From Euclidia mi (taxonomy: Eukaryota > Arthropoda > Insecta > Lepidoptera > Erebidae): DNA of 64,000 nt. The position numbers and the translations under genes are program-made. Within the stretch, counting starts at the first letter, position 1. Each line of letters starts with the position of its first letter. The DNA lies in assembly GCA_944739405.2 (NCBI GenBank), contig OX123185.2:12124973-12188972 (forward strand). Direction: 5' to 3'. Below are positions 7,001 to 15,386 of the stretch, one piece after another. The notes beneath the pieces are model-generated. The model was not told the origin of the DNA and made no database searches. It worked only from the letters and a program-made list of their open reading frames with translations.

Positions 7001-9946
7001 TTTACTTTGGGAGGCTGACCAATTGAATATCATTTATTGCTTGAGTACGATATCAATAACTATTAAAATTTTGCATTTGTAGATAACTCACAATGTGAAA
7101 CAGTTGCAGCTCCTTACAAAGATAACATGTAAAAACATTATACTGGCAGTTAAAAAGAGGGGCCACGAGTTTTATTGCGCGTTTTTTTCTCGTGGTTCTA
7201 CCTATTGCATTGCGAACGGGGCAGTAAATGTAAATGTAGAATCATCTAGTAATTAACTTAAATTTTTGACGTTCATAAGCGCCACTTTGTGGCCTAAATG
7301 AATAAATGATTTTGATTTTTGATTTTATATTTTGTTATGTATCTCACCTGGTGCAAATACACTAGCTTTGCCCATAATGACCCAACACAAACTTATCACG
7401 TCACCTTTCTCTAAGCAGTTTTTTAGAATGACTTCGCTTATTTCTGCGTCACTAATCACTGAAATCAGACACGTTCTAATGTAAGTATCACTCCAGAACA
7501 TTATGAAGATCAGATACAAATCATCATCGTCCTAGCGCTATCCCGGTCACATTCATGGCTTACGTCTTATGGAGCTGATACACTTGAGCATTCAGCTGTA
7601 AAGAGCATTCTTGTGAATGTTAAATAACAGAAAAGCAAACGAGTGTGATTTAGCGAGCTTTGTATCGAGCGTTCTGGTGATCATTCTAGCGAATGGATGG
7701 TAAATTTGCTTCGACCTTTTTGCTAAATAGAGCGTTTGATAGAAAGCTCATGAAAATGTTCGTGACGATGTTCGTTGTTCAGCTCCACAAATTTGAAAAC
7801 GGCGAATGCTCGATGTTTCGTTACAAGGGTATGCTTAAATGTATTAGTACCACTAGGGTCCGGGATCTGCGCATAAGAAATGTCAGAGATGCGTGCAGGG
7901 TTCTTTAACCGATACCCGCTGCATGGCAGTCTGTTGGTATCTCCACTAGGCTATCGCTGCCTTAGGTATGTGTTTAAGTTGACTTACTCAAATGAAGTAC
8001 GTTGAGATGCCACATTCCCATTATTCCTCCTTTATTTTCTGCCTCTTTACCCATAGTTTGTATAGATTGCAAGATCTCTGTAACAATATAATTATAGGTT
8101 ATTATCAACAATTACACTTTGTGTCTAAATACATTATAGACCGTACAGACCAAAATGTATATACCTATGTATATTTATATATTCTCTAGTACCCATAGTA
8201 CAACATATTACATAGATTTTGTTAGTATGTGGTAGAATATTATTATTATAGACTTGTCTACTACTATTTAACTTGTCTGCCCAGTGTGGCATAGTAGGTC
8301 AAATTGGCATATTGACATACAACGCTATTAAGAATCAAATTAGTGAAGCTTAAGTCCATCAGCAATAAGCATAATTTAACTTTGATATGATATTTATAAT
8401 ACAATGACATAACACAACTTCACGCCTTTATCCCTGATGATGTAGGCAGAGGTGCATTACACAGCCACACTTCACCAATGTAAGTTTGTAATAAAGTTAA
8501 AATATGGTTATTATATTTATGTTGTTTATTTTTATATTATTAACCAACTTAACTATTTATCGCTTCTTAATTAAAAATACAAGACGAAGGAGGCATGCAG
8601 AATGCCTTATTATGTAAAATAAGGTTAAATTTAAAACCCTTGCTTTGCGCCAGTAAAATTGATTTGACTTGAAATAAATATTTCACATTAAAAGTAGACT
8701 TACGGCCATTTCAATATTCGAACTATAGATAGATCTGTAGATTTTAGATTCGTGTTTGGCATATTTTGTATGGAGCTTATGTCAAAAACTGTCAAAAACG
8801 AATCTAAAATCTACAGATCTATCTATATTTTCAATGTTGAATTCCGTAGTTAGACTATACGTACAGCAGCCACGTAAGTGTACGTCAAAGTACTTTAACA
8901 CCCTAAACTTGTTAGTTTGGTTGGTGTAACGAAAACTAAATTTTGTCTCACAAACATATAAGTTTTGGACTAAACGGGAAATATATAGTTTCAAATAAAA
9001 ATATATCAAAATCGGTTGTAAATTAATCGAAACGCAATTCTAAGGTAACATAAAAATAATTTTAAAATTGAACTGTCATCAAATATCTACTGTAGGAATT
9101 GTATCAAACACCTATATAGTAGTAGAAAGGAAAAATAATGTTATGTATTAACTAACAATAATACAATCGAATATTATCAATTTTTTTGCGATTGGTGCTA
9201 GCTAGGAAGATGTACGATGACAAAGACAGAAAGTAAAATGTATATGTACACCCTTGAATTTTTTTGTCGAAACATTGTTTTTAACCTCTGACGCAAAAAG
9301 AGGGATGTTATAAGTTTGAACTGCAGGCAGGAGTAACAGTTCCACAGATGAACTCTCAGACAGGTCTGAGAGTTCATCTGTGGAACTGTTACTCCTGAAT
9401 GGATCGATATGAGTTTGGCAGTTTTTAATCGAAAGCCTTGTTCATCGCGGTGATTCTCAGCTATGTTTATGAAAATCGGATTACCAGTTTAAGAGTTACA
9501 CCACAGTTTGACGCCAGCAGCTACGCCTGAACATTTTTTGACCGATCCCGTGGGTATTTCGGGCAATCCCTTCTTAGTGCACCCCTACGGTCCCCAAGGA
9601 ACATACATGCCAAATTTCAGCTTCCTGCGCCCAATAGTTTTGGCTGTAGCTTGTTTGTCAGTCAGTCAGTAACGCAAGGATTTTATATATTAAGATTACG
9701 TACCTTTGCAGCTGAGACTTTTGAAGTTGGTTGATTTATTTTATAAAACGAACACTTGGGGCGAAAACAATATTAATACTACTACTTACGTTCGTTATTG
9801 CCTAAAAATTTATATGTCTGACCCAAAAAGGGCAATTCAGGAATAACACAAGGAAACTGTTTGTACAACAATACCATTCTCTTGTCTCGACGATTCAAGA
9901 AATATATTCCCAGTATTATAAATACTAATAAAAATAATATCAGCAT
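855..9946 (-). CDS. Cytochrome P450, CYP4 clan (CYP340/341-like), multi-exon
   Basis: This microsomal P450 monooxygenase gene is on the minus strand, seen as seven exons: 9790-9946, 7348-7458, 5131-5316, 3616-3806, 2091-2292, 1690-1841 and 855-1034 (about 393 codons; family usual length about 500). The order of motifs is N-terminal membrane anchor, helix-C WRPRR, I-helix AATDTT, ExxR (ESLR), FRPERF and heme loop FSHGPRNCLG with its cysteine. All visible exons have GT donors and AG acceptors, and phases agree except across two gaps: about 25-30 residues after exon 1 and about 25-30 before the I helix. The last exon lies beyond 855, outside the window. CYP4-clan enzymes of this kind act in the ER on hydrophobic xenobiotics, fatty acids or odorants; the substrate cannot be read here. 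The subfamily call is by resemblance only. Confidence 0.85.
1035..1683. other. P450 intron, no other feature seen
   Basis: AT-rich intronic sequence between the K-helix and heme exons. No coding potential, terminal repeats or recognised repeat family was noted. Confidence 0.5.
1690..1841 (-). CDS. P450 exon: K helix (ExxR)
   Basis: The acceptor is TTTCAG above 1841 and the donor GTAAGT at 1689-1684. It encodes IQEVFGDSDRPVVEEDLPKL, then YLEAVIKESLRLYPPVPV and RKIDRDITL. ESLR is the invariant ExxR of the K helix, followed by the conserved RLYPPVP. The reading ends on C, which with CT of the next exon makes P (DITLPSGKTL). Confidence 0.9.
2091..2292 (-). CDS. P450 exon: I helix (oxygen-binding)
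   Basis: The acceptor TTTTGCAG lies just above 2292 and the donor GTAAGT is at 2090-2085. It encodes KSFLDMMIESS, then LALQEEILVLLGAATDTTA and LLSRHPRVQEKVY. AATDTT is the I-helix oxygen-activation motif. The family consensus is A/G-G-x-D/E-T-T, so the usual glycine is alanine here, while the acid and threonines are kept. The final GA joins G of the next exon to give REIQEVFGD. Confidence 0.85.
2443..2471 (-). CDS. Candidate 29-bp P450 mini-exon
   Basis: A 29-bp block is flanked by AAAACAG on one side and GTAAGT on the other. Read in the phase needed by the next exon it gives AHGQDLHGS, then N, leading into KKKKYIKSFLDMM. That is the hydrophilic linker expected before the I helix. It still needs one more upstream exon of length 2 modulo 3 to join FIEK. 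Short exons arise by chance, so this stays tentative. Confidence 0.3.
2530..2862 (+). repeat. Interspersed repeat with LINE/SINE-type GATGAT tail
   Basis: 2545-2760 holds a GC-richer block (gcaaacgagcagacggatcg onward) that resembles a common lepidopteran interspersed repeat. 2795-2862 ends in ccctatatccagcagtggac followed by (gat)n, the same kind of tail seen on the SINEs of this window. It lies in a P450 intron. Family assignment is from general resemblance only. Confidence 0.5.
2863..3609. other. P450 intron, unresolved
   Basis: Contains short palindromes (for example gcatagactctatgc near 2863-2877) and no recognised element. The missing P450 linker exon could lie here, but I could not identify one with matching phase. 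Confidence 0.4.
3616..3806 (-). CDS. P450 exon: helices E-F region
   Basis: The acceptor TTTTTTTCAG lies just above 3806 and the donor GTAAAG is at 3615-3610. It encodes EATMGIEVNAQ, then LRLVAARFNKPWLHSDFVF and a charged tail ending FIEK. The NAQ and RF..PWL..D signatures are typical of CYP4-clan proteins. It ends in phase 0, whereas the next certain exon (2292-2091) needs a phase-1 partner, so at least one exon between them is unassigned. Confidence 0.8.
4025..4131 (-). repeat. Unnamed interspersed repeat, copy 1
   Basis: Matches 59467-59580 in the opposite orientation over about 105 bp (shared blocks include gacctccacaacccgaaagg versus its near complement). The two copies show it is a dispersed element. 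It has no coding sequence and no obvious ends. Confidence 0.6.
4184..4346 (-). repeat. tRNA-derived SINE, 5' half
   Basis: On the minus strand it carries the degenerate B box GGGTTCGAATCCACGG and the following gcaccaatgacttttcgg-type body found in the better copies at 19294 and 27017. It lies in the intron between P450 exons 5131-5316 and 3616-3806. Confidence 0.7.
4440..4944. other. AT-rich P450 intron sequence
   Basis: Contains ttaattcaaatctttattca near 4530, which resembles the antisense poly-A signal end of a retroelement, then low-complexity AT sequence. Nothing can be named. Confidence 0.35.
4945..5112 (-). repeat. Unnamed interspersed repeat (copy also at 15775-15895)
   Basis: The block with gtgaatctaaaccattctca and cccttgaacacacacaaaac recurs in the opposite orientation at 15775-15895. 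Matching of long stretches in both copies shows a transposon-derived repeat. It abuts the donor side of the helix-C P450 exon, starting about 20 bp from it. Confidence 0.6.
5131..5316 (-). CDS. P450 exon: helix C (WRPRR)
   Basis: The acceptor is TTTTAG just above 5316 and the donor GTAAGT at 5130-5125. It encodes SIWRPRRKLHTPSFTTKKL, the helix-C WxxxR motif whose arginine contacts a heme propionate. FNKQS and VAGKGPISMWPY follow, then LDAVC at the exon end. The joining codon with the next exon gives E, restoring CEATMG, the usual CYP4-clan sequence. Confidence 0.85.
5640..7325 (+). mobile_element. Non-LTR retrotransposon, 5'-truncated copy in P450 intron
   Basis: A 5'-truncated LINE of the Jockey/CR1 group, on the plus strand, opposite to the P450. 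It contains the C-terminal half of the reverse transcriptase (5654-6394), a broken tail domain to about 6699, about 600 bp of 3' UTR and a gattttgatttttgatttt tail ending at 7325. The tail lies about 20 bp from the donor of P450 exon 7348-7458. It belongs to the same clade as the LINE at 40358-44024, with a clearly different sequence. Confidence 0.75.
5654..6394 (+). pseudogene. LINE reverse transcriptase, partial
   Basis: 246 codons starting inside the RT palm. DLGVPQGSILGPFLFFVYIN is RT motif B', VLFADDTS carries the FADD catalytic aspartates, and TLFLGITLDSKLQW is the thumb-side motif. The conserved C-terminal LSGKLSSAAYAIKKVR and SYGIILWG follow. After the stop near 6394 the domain continues in another frame: GLSIRMFNKIPSNILELPLR at about 6553-6612, ending KYAWK-stop near 6699. 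The 5' half (endonuclease, RT fingers) is missing, so the copy is dead. Confidence 0.8.
7348..7458 (-). CDS. P450 exon: helix B region
   Basis: The acceptor is TTTCAG at 7464-7459 and the donor GTGAGA at 7347-7342. The exon encodes ISDAEISEVILKNCLEKGD and then VFAP, the B-helix segment that precedes WxxxR in CYP4-clan enzymes. Its final G joins TT of the next exon to give VSIWRPRR, in phase. The frame stays open upstream of the acceptor, so a longer exon cannot be excluded, but the residues there do not fit the family. Confidence 0.75.
7895..7965 (-). repeat. SINE head fragment
   Basis: gataggtt-type head in antisense: ctccactaggctatcgctgc at 7943-7962 is the complement of the SINE A-box head gcagcgatagcctagtgg. 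Only about 70 bp remain. Confidence 0.65.
8190..8404. other. AT-rich P450 intron sequence
   Basis: No ORF of note, no terminal repeats and no match to the other repeats in the window. Confidence 0.4.
8405..8482 (-). repeat. SINE-like 3' fragment
   Basis: gacataacacaacttcacgc and the following bases are the complement of the end of the SINE-like copy at 29006-29255 (ggcgtgaagttatgttatgt). This is the 3' end of that second SINE subfamily. Confidence 0.55.
8724..8827. mobile_element. Foldback/MITE, 30-bp perfect arms
   Basis: 8724-8753 and 8798-8827 are exact reverse complements with a 44-bp spacer that contains gtcaaaaactgtcaaaa. No target duplication is obvious. It could be a small MITE or an inverted duplication. 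It lies in the first P450 intron. Confidence 0.6.
9328..9397. repeat. Perfect hairpin, 34-bp arms, 2-bp loop
   Basis: 9328-9361 and 9364-9397 are exact reverse complements separated by ag. Such a tight, perfect palindrome is not a normal MITE. It lies in the first P450 intron. Confidence 0.9.
9495..9692 (-). mobile_element. Helitron-like fragment
   Basis: On the minus strand it reads ataaaatccttgcgttactg, then agctgaaatttggcatgtat and gtgcactaagaagg. The same series occurs in the Helitrons at 30423-30870 and 18361-18576. The CTAG 3' end is not preserved here. Nonautonomous, no coding region. Confidence 0.6.
9790..9946 (-). CDS. P450 exon 1: start codon and membrane anchor
   Basis: The start ATG is at 9946-9944, read on the minus strand. 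The first 16 residues (MLILFLLVFIILGIYF) form a signal-anchor helix followed by NRRDKR, the usual basic stop-transfer. Then comes the proline-rich hinge FPCVIPELPFLGQ. The donor is GTAAGT at 9789-9784 and the exon ends in phase 1. In-frame sequence continues upstream of the ATG, but only this methionine gives a normal P450 N-terminus. Confidence 0.85.
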
Positions 9947-10105
9947 ATTGAAACTTCTTAAAAATAAACCAGGAGCACAAATTCACAAACTGCTTACTGG
10001 AGGCCCGAGCACGAAATATTCTCGATCGCGATAGGTCGCCGCCGCGCGTTGCATAGGTATACATTTGTTTTTTTATGATAATATTTTTTCTATAAACTTG
10101 TGTTG
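9947..10105 (-). promoter_or_regulatory. P450 5' flank / presumed leader
   Basis: This short interval lies between the P450 start codon and the RTE fragment. It contains a GC-rich patch (gcgcggcggcgacctatcgc on the minus strand) unlike the AT-rich surroundings. No clear TATA box is seen. A core promoter here is inferred from position only; an upstream non-coding exon is equally possible. Confidence 0.2.
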
Positions 10106-10109
10106 TTGA

Positions 10110-10545
10110 TCTAAAGAGATCTAGAAAAGGCATTCGATCACGTGCCGCAAGACCTGATTTGGGATGCACTCCGAGAACAAAATGTCCCAGAGATGTGCAT
10201 ACAATTGATCCGAGATATTTACAATGGTGTTAAGAAAAAGGTGGTTTGTCCAGCAGGAACGTGCAACAAATTTGAGACTACAGTAGGAGTTCATCAAGGT
10301 TCGGCACTGAGTCCTCTTTTATTTAACGTTACCATGAACTAGCACACAAAGCGCTGTCAGAGACTCGTGCCGTGGAATATACATACTGTACGCAGATGAC
10401 GTTGCTTTGATATCAGACTCGGTAGAAGACCTACAAAACGATTTCAACCGCTGGGGAAATTCGCTCAAACAAAACGGTCTAAAGATCAGTCGCCAAAAGA
10501 CAGAGCATATGTCTACGTATTTTTTCCTGCCTCGACCAAAGACAA
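10110..10545 (+). pseudogene. RTE-type LINE reverse transcriptase fragment
   Basis: The translation LEKAFDHVPQDLIWDALREQ, then GVHQGSALSPLLFNV and, in another frame, LYADDVALISDSVEDLQNDF shows RT motifs A, B' and C of an RTE-clade element. At least one frameshift lies near 10340. Both ends are truncated. It is transcribed away from the P450 and begins about 160 bp upstream of the P450 start codon. Confidence 0.8.
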
Positions 10546-11195
10546 ATTTCTCGTGAATTCTTGCCTCGAAAATTCTCGAAGAAAAGCCCTATTCTGGTCG
10601 TATCCAAAATATGTTAAATATGGCTCATCATTCATTGAAAGAAAATAACGTACATAAATTCTATCTTTATTAATACTGCACCAGAGGCGTTTGCTGTCTT
10701 GTGGTCTTAGGTAACGCTAGAAAAGATAATTAAGTTATGACAAATTTAGATTCAGTCAACTTTCTACGTAGTTTTAGATGACACGTCAAATAATACAATA
10801 TATGCTCTAATAATAAACGCTCCTGAATCGTCAAAAACTTGAAATTCAGACATGTCTAAAAGACAGCCTTGCCTCCTCATCACATGTTTGTAAAAGACAG
10901 CAGAATAATTTTGGTCAGTGTGTTTTCCTTATTCTATTGTAGTCTATAAGACAAACTAACGCTCGCGTTTGATAAGTTTATAGTTTGATATTTTTTATAA
11001 CATAGTTGTATAAAGACCTCTCTCCCAATAAAGATTAAAAAAATATGCTTGTCGATTGCTTGACGATTAAAAAAGTCGTTGAAGTATCAATACAGCAACT
11101 TTAGCAATAGTTTGTCACCATCCTCCATTATGTGTTTTGATCTCACTTTTGATACAGTACACGGCTAAGAAAAGTCTATGTGCAAATAAATAGAT
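10546..11195. other. Unassigned AT-rich sequence
   Basis: No recognisable coding or repeat structure. It may contain decayed upstream parts of the Jockey-type LINE that becomes readable at 11200. Confidence 0.35.
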
Positions 11196-11199
11196 TTAT

Positions 11200-11640
11200 A
11201 AAACATTTATAAAGCCAATTATCAAGAAATAATTGCAGAGCTAAACAGAGTGGATTGGACAGACCTATTTCTTCATCTCACCAGCAACCAAGCAGTTGAA
11301 GTTTTTACGATTATTTGTACGGTATTATTCGAACTCATGTCCCACGAACACGCCGTAGATCACCTGGATTTCCCGAGTAGTTTAGTGCGCCGCTCAATAA
11401 ATTTTTCAAAAAATAACAGGAATGTGCTTGGGTAAGATGGAAAAAAAATTATAATCTTTCAGATTATGAAAAGTTTACCATCTATCGAAAACATTTTAAA
11501 CAATTATCTGAACAATGCTTCAATAGCTATACCTACATTATCTGTTGAAGATAGTATATCTCTCAATGTTAAGCACTTTTGGTCGTACTTTTGAAAACGC
11601 GGCAAGGACAGCGGTCTTCCTCATCACATGTATTAAAAAA
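11200..11640 (+). pseudogene. Jockey-type LINE fragment A (endonuclease-RT linker)
   Basis: Readable pieces are LNRVDWTDLFLHLTSNQAVE, then LSDYEKFTIYRKHFKQL and NVKHFWSYF, in two frames with stops. This is the region between endonuclease and RT in Jockey-type LINEs (the K.FW.Y motif precedes the RT). Fragments B, C and D further right fit the next parts of the same protein order, so I read them as one old insertion broken up by later ones. Confidence 0.55.
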
Positions 11641-12039
11641 CACATCTTTGAACGATCCCAAAGCCATTATTTTTCACTGTTTTTAACTCTGTTTATGAAC
11701 CTACTACCATAGAGCATAGATATTTATTTATAGAGATGTATTTCTTATTGGCGCTTTTAAGACAAACTTTCTGTGACCAGTGTGACCCATATTGCCGCTT
11801 GGCGGCGTGGCAGTCGCGCTGTGACAGCTGAGTCTACGAGTGCAAGAGAGACGAAAGTTTCTCCTGTGTCACTTAACTACGAGAGCAAGAAAGACGGAGA
11901 ACGATGCCAGCGCCACCAACTGCGCCAACTACGTACTACACTGACAACCGTCAATACGCAAACTTTAATCGGCACACGACATCCTTAAGAAATAAGCTTC
12001 TATTATGTAAAAATTTGTATTCATTGCTACTACCTGAGA
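11641..12039. other. GC-richer insert of unknown nature
   Basis: 11770-11985 is richer in GC and interrupts the Jockey-type LINE between the K.FW.Y linker and the RT start. The open frame there (71 codons) has no family resemblance. Probably part of an unidentified insertion. Confidence 0.3.
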
Positions 12040-12319
12040 TTATTCTAGCTGAAATGTCTTCTTGTATTTCTGACATTTAACTCGAAAAGGATGTAATTTT
12101 AAAGTCATTGTCATTAGATTTAACTAAAGGGCCTGGTCCGGATAGTCTGCCACCTATATTTTTTAAACAAAGGGTGCAAAGCATTTGCATTCCGTTACAC
12201 ATTATTTTCTACAAATGTCTCAGAGAAGGGGTGTTTCCATGCATTTGGAAAAGGGCTTTCATGACAGCCATTTATAAAAGTGGACACAAAAGCAACTTAG
12301 ATAACTATCGACCTATATC
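12040..12319 (+). pseudogene. Jockey-type LINE fragment B (RT fingers)
   Basis: LDLTKGPGPDSLPPIFFKQ, VFPCIWKRAFMTAIYKSG and LDNYRPIS are RT motifs 0-2. The YRPIS motif is cut at 12319 by the hAT-like element and resumes as SILSTLSKF at about 15387, which gives the exact insertion point. Confidence 0.75.
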
Positions 12320-12342
12320 CAGGGTTGGGCAGTATATGAATC

Positions 12343-12925
12343 TTTTTTTTTATTAAAAGAAACCTGTCAAATTGACTTCAAGCTGATGGTAAGCTGACAG
12401 TGAAGTCCTATTGTGAAGACCATCATCCCCAATTGCTGGTTAAGCAATGTGCATGGCGGCCCTCACTTTGACGGCTTTGGGAGATGCTTTTTCACGCCCC
12501 GCTTAAAGGACCCAGGATCAAGGGAGGAAGGAAACACGTGAGCTGGCAGTGAGTTCCACATCTTTATGGTACGGCAAAGATAAGATGTACCGAACCTTTT
12601 CGTACGTAACGGTATCTGTTCTACCGTGTAAGCGTGGTACCTTAACCCGGCACGTGTTGTTCGGGATAGGAAAGGAGAGGGTGGGATGAGTTCAAAGAGT
12701 TCTTCTGAGCACTCACCGTGATACAATCGGTAAAAGACAGCCAATGAGGCTACGTCCCTGCGTAATTGCAGAGATTCAAGGGTCTTAGTAGCCTCAAGGA
12801 CACCTATGATACGAACAGCACGCCGCTGCAACCTATCTAGCAGGTACTGAGCGGAGCCGTTCCAGAGCTGAGAGCAGTATTCCACGTAGGAGCGAACCTG
12901 AGTCTTGACACAGCTGCTCCGGCGT
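12343..12925 (-). pseudogene. Non-LTR RT C-terminal fragment nested in hAT
   Basis: The minus strand encodes VRSYVEYCSQLWNGSAQYLL, then RLQRRAVRIIG, FYRLYHGECSEELFEL and TIKMWNSLPAHVFPS, ending GVKKHLPKPSK. These are the standard C-terminal motifs of Jockey-type RT proteins (EYCS.LW, LQRRAVRI, WN.LP..VF). The poly-T run at 12343-12351 is its poly-A tail. The 5' end is truncated at about 12908-12925, where hAT subterminal repeats resume. It differs from the interrupted outer LINE by strand and sequence. Confidence 0.75.
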
Positions 12926-13985
12926 GAAAAAAAATACAAATACGTATTTGGTATTTGTATTTCAATTACTTTCATAAAATGTAATTTGTAATTCGTATTT
13001 CAAATACCTACCTGACGCCGAGGTATTTTGTAATTAGTATTTAAAATACTTGAGGCTTCAAAATACATTCGTGAGTTCAAGGCGTGAGTATGATGGTAAA
13101 TCAGCTATTAGAGTTCGCAATACAGCACCTGTTAGTATGATACCCTTATTTTTAGGTAGATTGTTTTATATTTACCTATGAATGTAATTCCATTTTGAAA
13201 GTGTATGAATGATTGCATGTTTTTGTGTATGTATAAGAATATGTACATGTATAGATGATTATGTGCATGATTTTGATTTTTGTGATCGTCACTTGGGGTT
13301 ACCAACTAATATCAGAGTTGGTTTGAGGCTCATACCTCAACCATCATAAGCCTGAATGGTAACCTCATTTTTATAATATACCTCTTGGCTAAGAACTGTG
13401 TCACAAATTGTGTTTATATTATAAAAATATATGCTTTCATTTCATTTCATTTACTGTACGATACATAAGCTACGTCAAAATTGGCCCTCGTTCTAATTGC
13501 TTACAAAACGCAAACATCAAATTGTTATTGATGTCAAAAGTTGGTCGCGATGGATGATCAAAATCCTTCTGCAAGTACAACCCATTGAAGACGACGACGT
13601 CGTCGTCTACAATGCCGGACAACGGTGGCGATGGAGTATATCAAATGAATGCTGAGATGGTTCCGCTAATTTTCTCTGGAAAGTATTTCACAGTGGTCAG
13701 TATTGAAGTGTCGTGTTTTTGGACATAAATAATGACATTTTCTGTAGTGAGGGAATTACCTAACTTAAAACATTGTTTCTATAAATCAAGTGCGAGTCGA
13801 AATCGCCTATGAATGGTTCCGTACATCTATATCTTAATTACTTTTTCGCCACCAAGTGTTAGTATGAACCAATATTATATTTGCCGTTTTTTATAATATG
13901 TGATATACATTCATTCTCAATTTTGACGGGAGTTTGAGTTGCATCTGTTATCTATATTAATATACAGTGCTGTTTTTAGTTATAT
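12926..13985. other. hAT subterminal repeats and decayed interior
   Basis: 12927-13080 has the tatttgtattt-type subterminal repeats. 13260-13460 resembles a LINE 3' UTR ending in atgctttcatttcatttc. gacgacgacgtcgtcgtc at about 13591-13608 is an 18-bp perfect palindrome. 13800-13830 carries a piece of the ggttccgtac repeat that is fuller at 57150-57650. Confidence 0.4.
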
Positions 13986-14763
13986 TATGTCTAGTGGAAT
14001 TGCGAATTTTATAATGGGCAAAAACATGAAACAAAGAGTTTGTCTTCAATTTTGCATCGGCAATGGAATTTCGTGTTCGGAGTCAATGAAAATGTTGCAG
14101 AAGGCTTACGGTGAATCGACTTTATCTAGTAGGCCATCAACGTCTGCAACAGAAGTTAACATGGCAAAATTGAAGGAAACCAGTAGATCTGTACCATTTT
14201 AACTAATTAGGTATGAAACATGTTGCCGCTCGGCTAGTCCCAAAAGACCTGACTTTTCTTCAAAAACTCAATCGCATGAGAGTCACCGAGGACATGCTAG
14301 AACGAGTCAATTCCGACCGAACATTCATGAAACGCATTGTTACTGGTGACGAGACATGAGTTTACGATTTTGACATGCAAACTAGTCAATAAGCTTCGGA
14401 GCAGCGCCTTCAAACTGAACCGAAACAGAAAAAACCACACCAAACTCGTTCAAAAGTCAAAGTCATGTTGAGTGTTTTCTTTGACTACCGCGGTGTTGTG
14501 CACTTGGAATTCTTGTCGGAAGGTCAAACGGTAAATAAGGAATATTATTTGATCGTTATGCAGCATTTACGACAGCAAATTCGACGAAAAAGGCAAGATT
14601 TGTGGCAAGAAAATTCTTGGATATTGCACCATGATAACGCTTTTGCACAAAGCTATGATTTTGAACGAATTTTTGACCAAACACTCAACGAATACCATCG
14701 AGCAACCACCATATTCACCAGATATGGGTCCAGCCGACTTCTTTCTTTTTCCTTTCTTTGAAG

Positions 14764-14765
<2 letters not shown>
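13986..14765 (+). pseudogene. mariner transposase relic
   Basis: Three frame pieces can be read. N-terminal: KNMKQRVCLQFCIGNGISCS, then SESMKMLQKAYGE (the mariner helix-turn-helix). Middle: RVTEDMLERVNSDRTFMKRI and VTGDET, the first catalytic aspartate region, followed by a premature stop. C-terminal: VKVMLSVFFDYRGVVHLEFL and SWILHHDNAFAQ, the second aspartate region, ending near PPYSPDMGPADFFLFP, the third. Several frameshifts, a stop and a missing block (about 14200) make it dead. Terminal inverted repeats were not found; the right end is replaced by a TA array. Confidence 0.85.

Positions 14766-14847
<82 letters not shown>
14766..14847. repeat. (TA)n microsatellite
   Basis: About 40 uninterrupted TA dinucleotides. 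It directly follows the mariner relic. mariner elements target TA, so the array may have grown from the target site, which is an inference. Open frames encoding IYIYIY here are artefacts. Confidence 0.95.
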
Positions 14848-14850
<3 letters not shown>

Positions 14851-15214
14851 TTTGATGAATAACAAACAGTTTGTGTATTATGAATCTTTGCCCGGTATTT
14901 TCTTGACGAATCAGAATCTGTTAGCTCCGCCGCAGGTGCGGTGACATATTGGCCATATTGCTGATTAGTAAACATTTAGCAACTGCTACCAGTGCATTTC
15001 ATTCTGTATAAAATTGCTTTGAGAATCTAGCACCGCGCCGCTTCCCATACTATAAGATTATGGGGAAGTCGCTCGATAGTACACTAACTGCTGATCCCAA
15101 TATTTGATATCTGATATCCGTATATCATACCGGCCGTAAGAAATCTAGTAATCATAAAATGAAATTCTTTTACCAATCAATAGGTTGAGCTAAAAAACTT
15201 GAATGTATTTTGTA
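14848..15214. other. Unassigned interior of hAT-like composite
   Basis: No coding frame is recognised. The stretch between the TA array and the right subterminal repeats has moderate GC and no inner repeats noted. Confidence 0.35.
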
Positions 15215-15386
15215 ATTTGTATTTTTTATTTTAATTACAATGGGTTAAAATACAGTATTTTGTATTTTATATTTCAAATACTCGACTTAAAAGTATTTTG
15301 TATTTCGTATTTTAAATACACGCGTGAAAAGTAATTTGTAATTTGTATATAATTACAGCAAAGCATGTATTTTGTGTGTGCCCATA

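Larger units (their letters stand above)
12320..15380. mobile_element. hAT-like element, composite, inside LINE
   Basis: It starts cagggttgggcag and carries at both ends the subterminal repeats typical of insect hAT elements: blocks of tatttgtatttcaaatac-like sequence at 12927-13080 and 15215-15370. It is flanked by cctatatc (12312-12319) and cccatatc (15381-15388), an 8-bp target duplication with one mismatch, which is the hAT length. No hAT transposase is readable. Inside it are a minus-strand LINE 3' piece, a mariner relic and a TA array, so it is a stack of insertions. Confidence 0.6.

Noticed and set aside
14631..14975. Several open frames encoding IYIYIY repeats
   Set aside because: They are translations of the TA microsatellite in different frames and strands.
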